Shown piece after piece: positions 1-9,346 of a stretch of 64,000 nucleotides of DNA. The stretch is from JBAXTE01 sp963556065 (GTDB lineage Bacteria; Bacteroidota; Bacteroidia; Bacteroidales; WCHB1-69). The notes under the pieces were generated by a model. That model was not told where the DNA came from. It ran no database searches and saw nothing but the letters and a program-made list of their open reading frames with translations. The translations under genes were made by a program, and so were the position numbers. Positions within the stretch are counted from its first letter, which is position 1; every line of letters starts with the position of its first letter. The stretch is from positions 1 to 64,000 of the forward strand of contig CAUVYH020000010.1 in NCBI GenBank assembly GCA_963556065.3, read 5' to 3'.

Positions 1-87
1 TCATGAAATTTTCAATATTGAATTGGTTCTTTAAGTAATTTTTTTCATTTTTAGTTATGGAATGTATTATAATTTGAATTTAAAAAT

Positions 88-95
88 TATCTTTG
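88..95 (+). promoter_or_regulatory. Bacteroidota -7 promoter box TATCTTTG
   Basis: TATCTTTG matches the TAnnTTTG -7 consensus of Bacteroidota sigma factors and lies 25 bp before the chosen start of the first secreted protein. No clear TTG -33 element is visible at the expected spacing. Confidence 0.45.
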
Positions 96-119
96 TACCT
101 CGTAATTAATTTAAAACTA

Positions 120-2498
120 ATGCAAAAAAGGGGAAATATTTTTTTGTTGGTTATGTTGTTGTTTATCTCGGCAAGCATAACTAACGCTCAGAATACACCT
201 GTTAAAAGGCAATCTGAGCTTGGATTTATAGAAAACAAGGGACAGGTTCATGACCAGAATTACAAACCCAATACTTCGGTAAAATACTTGTTAAGTTCTA
301 ACCGTGGACTGAGTGTTCAGTTGAAAAAAGCCGGATTCAGCTACGACACGTATGTTATTGAAAGAAAGCCTATAAAAGGAGTGGATTCACGTCCCGAAAC
401 GGTTAAAAAAATGGAAGGGGCGAAAGAGGAGATTACATATCGTTTTCATCGCATTGATGTGGAGTTGGTTGGTGCAAATCCAAATGCTGAAATGATTGCG
501 GAAGAACCTTCTGTTGATTTTGTGAATTTTTACACGCCAGGAACTCCTTCCGAAAAAGGAATTACCGGATTGCATAAGTATAAAAAAGTTACCTATAAGG
601 AAATTTATCCTGGAATTGATTTGGATTTTTTTGTAAATCAGGGAGGGGATAAACCCGTGGAATATAATTTTATTGTTAAGGATAATGGAGACATCAACCA
701 GATAAAATTGAAATATTCCGGTGAAACAGGGTATCAAATCGGAAAAGATAAAATCACCATTCAAACGGCTCATGGAAATTTGTGTGAGTTGATTCCTTCG
801 AGCTGGATTAAGGAAACCGGCAAAAAGCAAGTTGTTGAATACCGCGCAATAGATCGAAAAGATAATGAATTCACCGTTGGATTAATCACAAACAAAACTC
901 CAATAAAAGGAGAAACCCTAATTGTTGATCCGGCACCAATTCTCGAATGGGCTACTTATTATGGGGGATCATTAGATGAAAGTTTGCGGAGTTTGTCTAT
1001 TAATCCGTTAACGGATGATGTATATTGTACCGGCTACACTAATTCTACAACATCTTTAGCCACAAGTGGTGTTTACCAGACGGCATTGGCAGGTTCTTAT
1101 GATGCTATATTGGTTAAATTTAACCAATATGGAGTTCCTTTGTGGTCCACGTATTTTGGCGGAACAAGTATTGATGGAGCTTTTGGAGTCGCTTTTGACT
1201 TGCTAAGTGGTGTTAGTATTGTTGGAAAGACAAAATCTGTGTCTGGAATTTCCACGGCAGGGGCATTGGAGACTGTTTGTCCTGGTGCCGGAAGTGATTG
1301 GGCTACATTTTTAGCTCGATTTAATAATGCTGATGGTACACGACTATGGGCTACTTATTACGGAGCTGTTGATAACACAGATTCCGGAGTTTTGGAAGAT
1401 AATCCTCCTGCGATTGCTGCTTCTCCGTCTGCTATATATATAATTTCTGCGTCATATTCTGACGGGGCTATTGTTGCGGGTGCTAGCCCAATCCAGTCGG
1501 TAAATAACGGTTATAGCGATATAACTATAGCGAAATTTGCATTGAATGGAACAATTCAATGGGGTACTTATTTTGGTACTACAGACCGGGAGCAAGGAAC
1601 AGCAATATGCATAGATGCTTTGGAAAACATTTATGTTAGTGGTAATGTAAAGATGGGTGGCCTAGCAATGGCCGGCGCTCATCAATCAACACTCGGAGGA
1701 GGGTTTGATGGTTTTTTAATGAAAATAAATTCATCAGGAATAAAGCAATGGTTTACCTATTATGGGGGAGAAGAGTACGATAAAGGATTAGGTGTTACAT
1801 GTGATGCAAACAATGATGTATATGTTGTAGGTGCCACTTTTTCTTTGACTAATATTTCAAGTTTAGGTTCTTTTCTAGATACTAAGCCTGGCAGTGCGGC
1901 AAATTGTAATGGCTTTATTGCAAAATTTAACACGAATGGAGTTCGACAATGGGGTAGCTACATTGGAGGTAGTAATTATGAAAATGCACTTGGTATTACA
2001 ACTACTTGCGGTAATGACGTTGTAGTCTCCTTAGAATCTAAGTCTTCAGGACTAAGCACAGCAAATGCTTATCAGTCAACGATAGTCGGAAATTCCGATG
2101 CTTTACTTATTCGTTTTAATCCTTCAGGAATACGTCAGTGGGCAACCTATTATGGAGGAACAAGTAGAGAACAACCATGGAATGTAAAAATTAATTCTAA
2201 GCTGAAAGTATATGTTTGTGGAAAGACCGCATCCACTTCAAACATAGCAACACCTGACGGTTATGATACAACTTTTTTGGAACGAATTACGATGGCTTTA
2301 TCAGTCAGTTTAGTGAAGCAAACATTGCGGGGACAAAAACAGTCTGTCAAGGGACTACACTTTCACTTAATGCTGAATTTTCAACAACAGCAACTCCTGT
2401 TACCTATGCTTGGAGTGGTCCCAATGGCGTTACCGGAAGTACTGCAACACTTGATGTTCCGAATGTTCAGCTGGCTCATTCTGGCATTTATTCATTGA
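120..2498 (+). CDS. SBBP-repeat secreted protein, N-terminal part of a frameshifted giant T9SS protein
   Basis: The start is placed at 120, because MQKRGNIFLLVMLL…ITNAQ then forms a clean signal peptide. The nine codons upstream from an ATG at 93 would only lengthen it. Residues about 30-280 (opening FIENKGQV) resemble the DUF7948 module that precedes SBBP beta-propeller repeats. About 290-720 carry repeats of the type WATYYGG…D.YVxG…GxYDAxLVKF, typical of SBBP blades. The last 70 or so residues are out-of-frame nonsense. After the run of six T at 2273-2278 the next frame reads GTNYDGFISQF…, the proper blade continuation, and runs on without a stop to 5137. One extra T would give a single protein of about 1672 residues. 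The protein is probably exported and surface-attached, as an adhesin-like or gliding-associated protein; the function is not established. Confidence 0.8.
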   Translation: MQKRGNIFLLVMLLFISASITNAQNTPVKRQSELGFIENKGQVHDQNYKPNTSVKYLLSSNRGLSVQLKKAGFSYDTYVIERKPIKGVDSRPETVKKMEGAKEEITYRFHRIDVELVGANPNAEMIAEEPSVDFVNFYTPGTPSEKGITGLHKYKKVTYKEIYPGIDLDFFVNQGGDKPVEYNFIVKDNGDINQIKLKYSGETGYQIGKDKITIQTAHGNLCELIPSSWIKETGKKQVVEYRAIDRKDNEFTVGLITNKTPIKGETLIVDPAPILEWATYYGGSLDESLRSLSINPLTDDVYCTGYTNSTTSLATSGVYQTALAGSYDAILVKFNQYGVPLWSTYFGGTSIDGAFGVAFDLLSGVSIVGKTKSVSGISTAGALETVCPGAGSDWATFLARFNNADGTRLWATYYGAVDNTDSGVLEDNPPAIAASPSAIYIISASYSDGAIVAGASPIQSVNNGYSDITIAKFALNGTIQWGTYFGTTDREQGTAICIDALENIYVSGNVKMGGLAMAGAHQSTLGGGFDGFLMKINSSGIKQWFTYYGGEEYDKGLGVTCDANNDVYVVGATFSLTNISSLGSFLDTKPGSAANCNGFIAKFNTNGVRQWGSYIGGSNYENALGITTTCGNDVVVSLESKSSGLSTANAYQSTIVGNSDALLIRFNPSGIRQWATYYGGTSREQPWNVKINSKLKVYVCGKTASTSNIATPDGYDTTFLERITMALSVSLVKQTLRGQKQSVKGLHFHLMLNFQQQQLLLPMLGVVPMALPEVLQHLMFRMFSWLILAFIH

Positions 2499-5137
2499 CC
2501 GTTACAGCAAACGGATGTTCGTATGTGAAAACAGATTCTATAAAGGTAAACCCTGCTCCGATACCTGTAGCATCGGTAGTCAGCCCTATCTGTGTCGGTG
2601 ATTCCATTAAGTTGACTTCGTCAGGTGGTGTAAGCTATAGTTGGTCAGGCCCTAACGGATTTGTCAGTGTTGCTCAAAATCCGGTATTGGAAACTAGCGT
2701 GTTGGCAAGTGGTGGCGTTTACACGGTCACTGCAACCAACAGTTTAGGTTGTACAGCCACGGCAACAGCGACCTTGGTGGTGAATGCACGGCCAGCAACA
2801 ACAGCCACATCGAATTCTCCAATTTGTGAAAGCGGAACGATTAGTTTGTCGTCGGGACCGGATAGTCAGACTTCGTATGCATGGTCGGGACCATCATCAT
2901 ATACTTCAACTGCTCAAAACCCATCAATTGCCAATTCTCCAATTAGTAGAAGCGGAGCTTATATGGTAACCGTTACCAACTCTTATGGATGCACCGCATC
3001 GGCTCAAACGACAGTAGTGGTTAATTCTAATCCTGTTGCAACAGCATTGTCAAATTCTCCGGTTTGTGAGAATGGAACTATAAACCTTACATCAGGACCC
3101 GATGCACAAACATCATATATCTGGTCAGGACCGATAAGCTATACATCTTCATCTCAAAACCCTGCGATAATTAATGCAACCACCAATATGACCGGAAACT
3201 ATTCGGTTATTGTTTCAAATTCCTATGGATGTAAAGATACGGCAGTTGTAGCTGTTGTCGTCAACCCAAATCCTATTGCCGTTGCATCTTCAAACTCTCC
3301 GGTTTGTGAAAATGACACTGTTTTTCTGACTTCTGCTCCAAATAGTCAAACAAGCTATGTTTGGAGCGGACCTTCCGCTTATAATGCAAACATTCAAAAT
3401 CCAAAAATAATTAATTCAACCACGGCTCAGAGTGGAACATACACGGTTACTGTAACCAATTCTTTCGGTTGTACGGCCACTGCACAGACTTCCGTGACGG
3501 TAAATTCACGTCCTGTGGTTACGGCAAGTTGTAATAGCCCGATTTGTGAAGGAGACACGTTGAGATTGAAATCAACGGGAGGCACTAACTGCAATTGGAC
3601 CGGAATTGCCGGTTTTACCAGTGCCGACCCAAATCCGGTAATTACCAATACAACGCCTTCAATGAGTGGATTATACACTGTGATAATCACAAATGGATTC
3701 GGTTGTACAAAATCGGCTCAAACAAACTCGGTGATTAATCCGAAGCCGGATATTACGATTTCCAGCAGCCCTGCAATATGTAGTGGATATCCGCTAAATT
3801 TATATGCGGGTGGCGGTTCCGGTTACCAGTGGACGGGGCCTAACGGTTATAATTCGGTCGATCAAAATCCGGTCATTAATCCGGTTACTGCTATTGACGG
3901 CGGTTTATATACCGTAATTGTGACTAATGTCTTTACGTGTAAAGATACCGCAGAGATTAATGTTGTTGTTCATGACAATCCAATTCCTGCCATTGCCAGT
4001 AACAGTCCGATTTGTGCATACGATTCCATTCGGTTGACTTCGGGAGGAGGTTCAGGCTATTCGTGGGCAGGTGCAAACGCGTTTACTTCCAATATTCAAA
4101 ATCCGATTATTCATACGTCTGACACTACTTTCAGCGGAACTTATACAGTGGTCGTTACGAATGTGTATGGGTGCACGGCATCTGCATCTACAACGGTAGA
4201 AGTAAAATCAAATCCGAAACCCTTGTTAAGCAGTAATGCTCCGATATGTGCAGGCGATTCACTGAAATTGTTCTCGTCATCAGGACAATCATATCAGTGG
4301 AATGGTCCCCTGGGATATACAAGCTCTTTACAAACGCCGGTTCTCATTGATGCCACTTTCCCGATGAACGGTTATTATTCACAGAGCATTAAATACTCAA
4401 ACGGTTGCCAAAACAATGACAGTATCGCTGTTATTATTTGGTCTAATCCTGTATTGTCGATAACTTCAGATACCGCGATCTGTTTATATCAGCCAATTAC
4501 CGTTTCCGTTTCCGGAGCGGATACTTATACTTGGAATAATGGAAGCACAGCCTCTTCATATTTGATTTATCCCGCAGTAGATACGGTTTATCGCGTTGTA
4601 GGTACCGATACGAATGGTTGTGTTTCGACGGATTCGGTTCAGGTTCTTATTCATCCGTTTATACAGGTTTCCATTACTCAAAAACCGGAGGGAACACTTT
4701 TTAAAAGCCAGGTTGCTACTTATACAGCAGTGCCTTCAGGATATGAAAACTATAGTTTTTATTTGAATAACGTACTGGTGCAAAGTTCTTCATCAAATGT
4801 TTATACCTCATCCACGTTATCAGATAACGATACCCTGCAGGTAATTGTGTCTCATCCGGGTATGTGTTTTAGTGAACAGGAATTAGGGATCCGAGTCATT
4901 GATATTTACAACTCATTTTCACCCAATAATGATGGAGTGAATGATCTGTTTTTAAAAGGGTACCAAATTACCATCTTTAACCGATGGGGAGATGTGCTAT
5001 ATGAGGGCGTTGATGGCTGGGATGGCAAATACAAAGGAGAAGATGTCAATACAGGAACCTATTATTTCACAATCAAATATTACAGCTCGGATAATACGGA
5101 AATAAATTATAAAGGAAATTTGATGTTGGTTCGATAA
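2279..5137 (+). CDS. C-terminal part of the same secreted protein: Ig/PKD-like repeats and T9SS type B sorting domain
   Basis: In this frame the sequence is open from the frameshift at 2273-2278 to the stop at 5137. The first ATG is only at 2495, in the middle of a repeat, so a separate start is unlikely. At least eight modules of about 80 residues follow, each with a pattern like SNSPICxxxxxxLxS, then YxWSGPxxY, QNPxI and GxYTVTVTNxxGC. The last 80 residues carry NDGVNDLF, TIFNRWGDVLYEG and WDGKYKGEDVNTGTYYF, the gliding-motility-associated (CHU_C) C-terminal domain that directs type IX secretion. The neighbouring porP/sprF-like gene starts 36 bp downstream, a common pairing for type B cargo. 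Confidence 0.85.
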   Translation, partial: GTNYDGFISQFSEANIAGTKTVCQGTTLSLNAEFSTTATPVTYAWSGPNGVTGSTATLDVPNVQLAHSGIYSLTVTANGCSYVKTDSIKVNPAPIPVASVVSPICVGDSIKLTSSGGVSYSWSGPNGFVSVAQNPVLETSVLASGGVYTVTATNSLGCTATATATLVVNARPATTATSNSPICESGTISLSSGPDSQTSYAWSGPSSYTSTAQNPSIANSPISRSGAYMVTVTNSYGCTASAQTTVVVNSNPVATALSNSPVCENGTINLTSGPDAQTSYIWSGPISYTSSSQNPAIINATTNMTGNYSVIVSNSYGCKDTAVVAVVVNPNPIAVASSNSPVCENDTVFLTSAPNSQTSYVWSGPSAYNANIQNPKIINSTTAQSGTYTVTVTNSFGCTATAQTSVTVNSRPVVTASCNSPICEGDTLRLKSTGGTNCNWTGIAGFTSADPNPVITNTTPSMSGLYTVIITNGFGCTKSAQTNSVINPKPDITISSSPAICSGYPLNLYAGGGSGYQWTGPNGYNSVDQNPVINPVTAIDGGLYTVIVTNVFTCKDTAEINVVVHDNPIPAIASNSPICAYDSIRLTSGGGSGYSWAGANAFTSNIQNPIIHTSDTTFSGTYTVVVTNVYGCTASASTTVEVKSNPKPLLSSNAPICAGDSLKLFSSSGQSYQWNGPLGYTSSLQTPVLIDATFPMNGYYSQSIKYSNGCQNNDSIAVIIWSNPVLSITSDTAICLYQPITVSVSGADTYTWNNGSTASSYLIYPAVDTVYRVVGTDTNGCVSTDSVQVLIHPFIQVSITQKPEGTLFKSQVATYTAVPSGYENYSFYLNNVLVQSSSSNVYTSSTLSDNDTLQVIVSHPGMCFSEQELGIRVIDIYNSFSPNNDGVNDLFLKGYQITIFNRWGDVLYEGVDGWDGKYKGEDVNTGTYYFTIKYYSSDNTEINYKGNLMLVR
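2571..4440 (+). repeat. Tandem coding repeats, period 240 then 234 bp
   Basis: The segment encoding AxSNSPICE recurs at about 2811, 3051, 3291 and 3531 (exactly 240 bp apart) and then at about 3765, 4002 and 4236. Each unit encodes one Ig/PKD-like module. The near-constant DNA period indicates recent tandem duplication or recombination between modules. Confidence 0.85.
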
Positions 5138-5173
5138 TGTTCCTAAATCAGTTGAGTTATTAAAAAAAAGACA

Positions 5174-6091
5174 ATGAAAAACATATTCAAAATATTATTG
5201 ATTACTGTTTTGATGTTTGGATGGGCTATCAATAATGCAACGGCTCAAACCGATTATCAATGCACAAACTACATGCACAACCAATTGGCGGTTAATCCAG
5301 CATTCGCTGCATCAAGTAAGGATATCAACATCGCCCTTTTAGGTCGTTCGCAGTGGACGGGAATGTCTAATTCTCCACAGTCGTTCACTCTCGATGCTTA
5401 CACTTTTGTGCCTTCAATAGGTGGTGTTGGAATTACAATGTATCGTGATAAATTGGGGTATGAACTCAATACTGCTGCCAAAATTTCTTATGCTTATAAG
5501 TTGAAGTTTGCCGACTCTACAAATCTTACGTTCGGTTTATCTGCCGGTATTACTTCCCGTAGCATTGATTTAGACCAAATGGTTTTTGAGTCGAACGAGC
5601 CGCTGGTATCTTCCGGCAGTTTGGAAAGTAAAATAAAGCCGGATTTCGGATTTGGAGCTCGATTTATGTGGAAAAAACTTGATTTGCAATTTTCGGCCAC
5701 ACATATTTCCAGCAAGTTGGATGTTTATGACTATAATAATATCCCTCGTCATCTTTATGGCATGGCGAGTTATACCTTCAGAATGAGCAAAAAATTCTCG
5801 CTAACTCCTTCCGTGTTTTTAAAAAGCAATAGCAAATTGAACCAGGTGGATGTAAATGTCAGATCATTAATTGATGAGCGGTTTATGTTCGGATTGGGTT
5901 ACCGGATTAATGAAGCGGCCATTATTGCCCTAGGGATGAAGATTACGGATAATATCTCTTTTGTTTATTCCTACGATTATGTTACGGGATCTTCAAAAGC
6001 CTTGTCGCGGTCAAATCACGAAATAGTCCTTATCGGTAGATTGAATGGGTTTAACAAATCAGTTAAAGGTAAATCCAAGGCTTCATTTTAG
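5174..6091 (+). CDS. PorP/SprF family outer-membrane protein
   Basis: 305 residues. The signal peptide ends near ATAQ (residue 25), followed by DYQCTNYMHNQLAVNPAFA, the characteristic N-terminus of the PorP/SprF family (type IX secretion/gliding membrane proteins). The rest is an alternating beta-barrel pattern (GLSAGITSRSIDLDQ, FGFGARFMWKKLDLQFSATH). Proteins of this family often sit just downstream of a type B cargo gene and are thought to help anchor or export that cargo at the cell surface. Here the gene follows the giant secreted protein by 36 bp, so co-transcription is likely. It ends immediately before a strong shared terminator. Confidence 0.9.
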   Translation: MKNIFKILLITVLMFGWAINNATAQTDYQCTNYMHNQLAVNPAFAASSKDINIALLGRSQWTGMSNSPQSFTLDAYTFVPSIGGVGITMYRDKLGYELNTAAKISYAYKLKFADSTNLTFGLSAGITSRSIDLDQMVFESNEPLVSSGSLESKIKPDFGFGARFMWKKLDLQFSATHISSKLDVYDYNNIPRHLYGMASYTFRMSKKFSLTPSVFLKSNSKLNQVDVNVRSLIDERFMFGLGYRINEAAIIALGMKITDNISFVYSYDYVTGSSKALSRSNHEIVLIGRLNGFNKSVKGKSKASF

Positions 6092-6140
6092 TATATATAA
6101 AAAGCAGGCCGGTTGCTAACCGGCCTGCTTTTTATATATA
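6092..6140. terminator. Bidirectional rho-independent terminator
   Basis: A perfect 23-bp inverted repeat (arms 6092-6114 and 6118-6140) with a GC-rich centre (GCAGGCCGGTT) and A/T flanks that give a U-run on both strands. It separates the convergent porP/sprF and dnaJ genes. Confidence 0.95.
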
Positions 6141-6149
6141 AGGAATTCC

Positions 6150-7304
6150 TTAGTTGAAAAATTGTCTTATCTTATCAAAAAAACTACGATCCTTTTGCGA
6201 TGGATTTGGTATGAAGTTGGGCGAATGTGCCAATTTTTGCAGCTCTTCCTGTTCTTCTTTTGAAAGTTTCTGAGGCGTCCACACGTTTAGGTTAACCAGC
6301 AAGTCGCCTTTGCGATATGAATTAACCTCGGGTAATCCTTTGCCTTTTAATCGGAGTACTTTTCCAGCCTGAGTACCGGGTTCTATTTTTACTTTTGCTT
6401 TTCCGTCCAGAGTTGGTATTTCTATTGTCGTTCCCATTGCTGCTTCAGGAAAACTGATGTAATATTGGTGATATATATTATTGCCTTCGCGTTCGAAAAG
6501 ATCGTGTTTGAGCTCTTCCATAACCACAATTAAATCGCCTGGAATTCCTCCGTTTTGTGCGGCATTTCCAGCTCCAGAAACAGACATCTGCATTCCTTCC
6601 GAAACTCCGGCTGGAATATTTAGGGTGACCACTTCTTCACCTCTTACAATTCCATTTCCTCCACAAGAAGTACATTTGCTTGTGATTACTTTTCCTGTTC
6701 CGTTGCAAGTCGGGCACGTTGAAGAAGTTTGCATCTGCCCTAGAAACGAGTTAACCACACGGGAAACTTGACCGGTGCCTCGACACGTAGTGCAAGTATG
6801 AAAAGAACTACTGTCTTTTGCACCACTACCATGACAAGTGTTGCAAACAACCATTTTCTGAACTTTAATCTTTTTTTCCACCCCTTTGGAAATTTCTTCA
6901 AGGGTGAGTTTTACTTTCACTCTTAGGTTTGTCCCTTTATTTACTCTAGTACCGCCTCTTGAGCGTCCACCAAAGCCAAAACCTCCACCAAAAGCATCAC
7001 CAAATATATCGCCGAAGTGACTGAAAATATCATCCATAGACATGCCACCTCCGCTATATCCCCCATTTCCGGAAGCTCCGCCAACGCCAGCATGACCGAA
7101 TTGATCGTAACGTGCTTTCTTTTGAGGATCACTCAATATCTCGTAAGCTTCAGCCGCTTCTTTAAAATTTTCTTCCGCTTGTTTGTCTCCGGGATTTTTA
7201 TCCGGATGATATTGTATGGCTTTTTGCCGGTAAGCTTTTTTTATCTCCTGCTCATTGGCTGTTTTAGATACACCCAACACCTCGTAGTAATCACGTTTTG
7301 ACAT
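6150..7304 (-). CDS. dnaJ: Molecular chaperone DnaJ
   Basis: 384 residues. The J domain is at about 3-70 with the HPD motif (YHPDKNPGD). It is followed by a Gly/Phe-rich linker, then four zinc-finger repeats (CNTCHGSG, CTTCRGTG, CPTCNGTG, CTSCGGNG at about 145-220), and the C-terminal substrate-binding domain. DnaJ stimulates DnaK ATPase and delivers unfolded clients. It lies 13 bp downstream of grpE on the same strand, the usual Bacteroidota grpE-dnaJ operon. Length and motifs are full and normal. Confidence 0.98.
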   Translation of the reverse strand: MSKRDYYEVLGVSKTANEQEIKKAYRQKAIQYHPDKNPGDKQAEENFKEAAEAYEILSDPQKKARYDQFGHAGVGGASGNGGYSGGGMSMDDIFSHFGDIFGDAFGGGFGFGGRSRGGTRVNKGTNLRVKVKLTLEEISKGVEKKIKVQKMVVCNTCHGSGAKDSSSFHTCTTCRGTGQVSRVVNSFLGQMQTSSTCPTCNGTGKVITSKCTSCGGNGIVRGEEVVTLNIPAGVSEGMQMSVSGAGNAAQNGGIPGDLIVVMEELKHDLFEREGNNIYHQYYISFPEAAMGTTIEIPTLDGKAKVKIEPGTQAGKVLRLKGKGLPEVNSYRKGDLLVNLNVWTPQKLSKEEQEELQKLAHSPNFIPNPSQKDRSFFDKIRQFFN

Positions 7305-7317
7305 AATTTTTTTAGTA

Positions 7318-7968
7318 TTAATTTGCTACTACCACTTTTGCGTAGCGAATAATTTTTTCATTTAATAAGTAACCTCGTTCTATTTCATCAATGACCAACC
7401 CTTTTTGCGATTCGTCGGTTGCAGGAATATTGGTAATTGCTTCATGAAAATCGGTATCGAATGGTTTTCCAATAGATTCAATAGCTGTGACCCCTTTTTG
7501 TTTTAAGAGGGTCATTAATTTTGAGTAAATGAGCTGAATTCCCTCTTTCATTGCGTCTGCGCCATCTACACTTGCGTTAATCTTTATGGCACGTTCAAAA
7601 TCGTCAACAATTGGTAAAAATGCTTTAATTATATCTTCCGAAGCATTCTTTATCAGGTCAAGACGATCTTTATTACTTCGTTTTCGGTAATTGTCAAATT
7701 CAGAATAAAGCCGAAGGTACCGGTCATGCATTTCCGATTTCTCAATGATTGCATCATCAAGCTGCTTTTTTAAAATCTCGGTTTCACTCTCTTTTTTCTT
7801 TGAAAAAATATTTTTCTTCTTTTTATCTTTGTTTTCAGAATCTGCAGGAGCTTCTGAAGACGGTTCTGCTGAAATTTTGTCATTATTTTCCAGCTCTTCA
7901 GTTAACTCGTTGTTGACTGTTTTGTTTAAATCTTCAATTTTTATGGGATCTTCGTGATTGTTGCTCAT
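7318..7968 (-). CDS. grpE: Nucleotide exchange factor GrpE
   Basis: 216 residues. An acidic and lysine-rich N-terminus of about 70 residues is followed by the long coiled coil (KKQLDDAIIEKSEMHDRYLR, then LYSEFDNYRKRSNKDR). The beta-domain contains GVTAIESIGKPFDTDFHEAI, the family signature. GrpE releases ADP from DnaK. First gene of the grpE-dnaJ unit; dnaJ follows after 13 bp. Confidence 0.97.
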   Translation of the reverse strand: MSNNHEDPIKIEDLNKTVNNELTEELENNDKISAEPSSEAPADSENKDKKKKNIFSKKKESETEILKKQLDDAIIEKSEMHDRYLRLYSEFDNYRKRSNKDRLDLIKNASEDIIKAFLPIVDDFERAIKINASVDGADAMKEGIQLIYSKLMTLLKQKGVTAIESIGKPFDTDFHEAITNIPATDESQKGLVIDEIERGYLLNEKIIRYAKVVVAN

Positions 7969-8054
7969 AATTTATAATGGTTTTTATTGGAGTGTTCGCA
8001 TTAATCAAACATAAAGCCAAGTGCTTTTTGTTGACAAAATGTCAGATTTGTTTG

Positions 8055-8507
8055 TTATTCCGCTCTACTCATATCTCTGAGAACATCTTTCTCTTTTATA
8101 GTTTCGCGTTTATCGTATTGTTTCTTTCCTTTCGCTATGGCAATTTCAAGCTTGGCATACCCGTTTTCATTAATAAACAATAATGTGGGTATAATAGAAG
8201 TTCCTTTTTCTTTAATTTTACTAGCCAGTTTTCGAAGTTCTTTTTTATTGACCAAAAGTTTTCGTTCACGCAAGGGAGTATGATTGTAGTGCCCTCCACG
8301 TGAGTATTCTGCAATGTGAAGTCCTACGACCCATAATTCTTCATTGTCGATTCTGCACCATGCATCTGTGAGATTTGCTTTGCCTTCGCGTATCGACTTA
8401 ATTTCGGTACCCGTGAGCACGATTCCCGCAGTTAACTTTGAAAGCAAAAAATACTCATATTCTGCTTTTCTGTTTTTTATTTTTATTTGTTGCGTGTTTT
8501 TTGCCAT
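8055..8507 (-). CDS. smpB: SsrA-binding protein SmpB
   Basis: 150 residues, the standard length. Motifs: IKIKNRKAEYEYFLLSKLTA, GIVLTGTEIKSIREGKANL, HIAEYSRGGHYNH, and the C-terminal KKQYDKRETIKEKD tail that enters the ribosomal decoding centre. SmpB binds tmRNA for trans-translation and ribosome rescue. It has its own promoter-like box upstream (8519-8526, minus strand). No tmRNA gene is seen in this window. Confidence 0.97.
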   Translation of the reverse strand: MAKNTQQIKIKNRKAEYEYFLLSKLTAGIVLTGTEIKSIREGKANLTDAWCRIDNEELWVVGLHIAEYSRGGHYNHTPLRERKLLVNKKELRKLASKIKEKGTSIIPTLLFINENGYAKLEIAIAKGKKQYDKRETIKEKDVLRDMSRAE

Positions 8508-8518
8508 AATTTAGACTG

Positions 8519-8526
8519 CAAAAATA
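8519..8526 (-). promoter_or_regulatory. -7 promoter box for smpB
   Basis: On the minus strand it reads TATTTTTG, matching TAnnTTTG, 11 bp upstream of the smpB start codon. A start site this close implies a very short or absent leader, so the box may be fortuitous. Confidence 0.35.
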
Positions 8527-8710
8527 CTCTTTTTCTGTGAATATTTACCTGTGGTCTTACAAATAAAGCACTGTCTTTAGTAAAAATGCAGCCCATTAAA
8601 ATTTTTTAAAAAAACAGAGAAGATGTTCTAAGTATTGCATTTTTATGTAAATTTGTTAGCGAGTCGGTCTTTAGATGATTGAACTGAATAAAATAATGAA
8701 AGGACTAAAA

Positions 8711-9310
8711 ATGAAATTTTGTATTGCAGTTGCTTTGTTTTTAATGAGTGCTTCCGGATTTGTAAGTGCACAGTCTATTCAACCTGCTGATAGTCTTGGA
8801 TCTAAAAGATCTTCGTGGAATATTAATTTGGGAAGTTCCGTGGGAGCCAATTCAGGAGGAGCTACATGGTTTAACACATACATTGCGCCGCAGTATTATT
8901 ATACATTGAATTCTAAGTGGTCGGTTGGTGGTGGCGCAGTAATAAGTAATACGCAAATAACATCTCCGCTTTATTATTCGGGAGAGCAATCTTCTCAAAA
9001 GATGGCCTTGAATTTTTCTCAATCAACGTTGTTTGCTTTCGGAACGTATCGTCCTTCCGATAGGTTAACGCTGAATGCATTGGTTTATAAATCATTTGAT
9101 GTTAACGACAATGCTAAAACAAAAAACCAGATCAATGCTTTTAATACAAATATGAAAGGGGTGATGGTGAACATGAACTACAAAATTACTGAACATACAT
9201 TCATTAATATCGGATTGAATTATTCCGATGGTGGATATAATCCGTTTATGCAAAACACGGGAATGGGCGGTTTTAATGCAGGACAACATTCGTCCATGTT
9301 TGGGTGGTAA
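8711..9310 (+). CDS. Putative outer-membrane beta-barrel protein
   Basis: The start is taken at 8711 (MKFCIAVALFLMSASGFVSAQ), with an AAAGGA ribosome site just upstream. In-frame ATGs at 8675 and 8696 would only add a charged N-terminal extension. After the signal peptide the mature region alternates aromatic and polar residues in strand-like stretches (SWNINLGSSVGANSGGATWF, YYYTLNSKWSVGGGAVIS, THTFINIGLNYSDGGYNPF) and ends in a short Gly/Met/His tail. This looks like a small 8-10-strand barrel of the DUF3078 or porin-like sort. No specific function can be named. A TAAATTTG -7 box lies at 8648-8655. Confidence 0.7.
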   Translation: MKFCIAVALFLMSASGFVSAQSIQPADSLGSKRSSWNINLGSSVGANSGGATWFNTYIAPQYYYTLNSKWSVGGGAVISNTQITSPLYYSGEQSSQKMALNFSQSTLFAFGTYRPSDRLTLNALVYKSFDVNDNAKTKNQINAFNTNMKGVMVNMNYKITEHTFINIGLNYSDGGYNPFMQNTGMGGFNAGQHSSMFGW

Positions 9311-9346
9311 AAAACAAATAGTAGATAAATTAAATACTTAGAAAAA

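Noticed and set aside
2571..4440. 240-bp repeats resembling an array
   Set aside because: They are in frame and encode one protein module each; spacing and length do not fit CRISPR.
8675..8710. ATG at 8675 or 8696 as the barrel gene start
   Set aside because: They only add charged residues before the signal peptide, and the ribosome site suits 8711.
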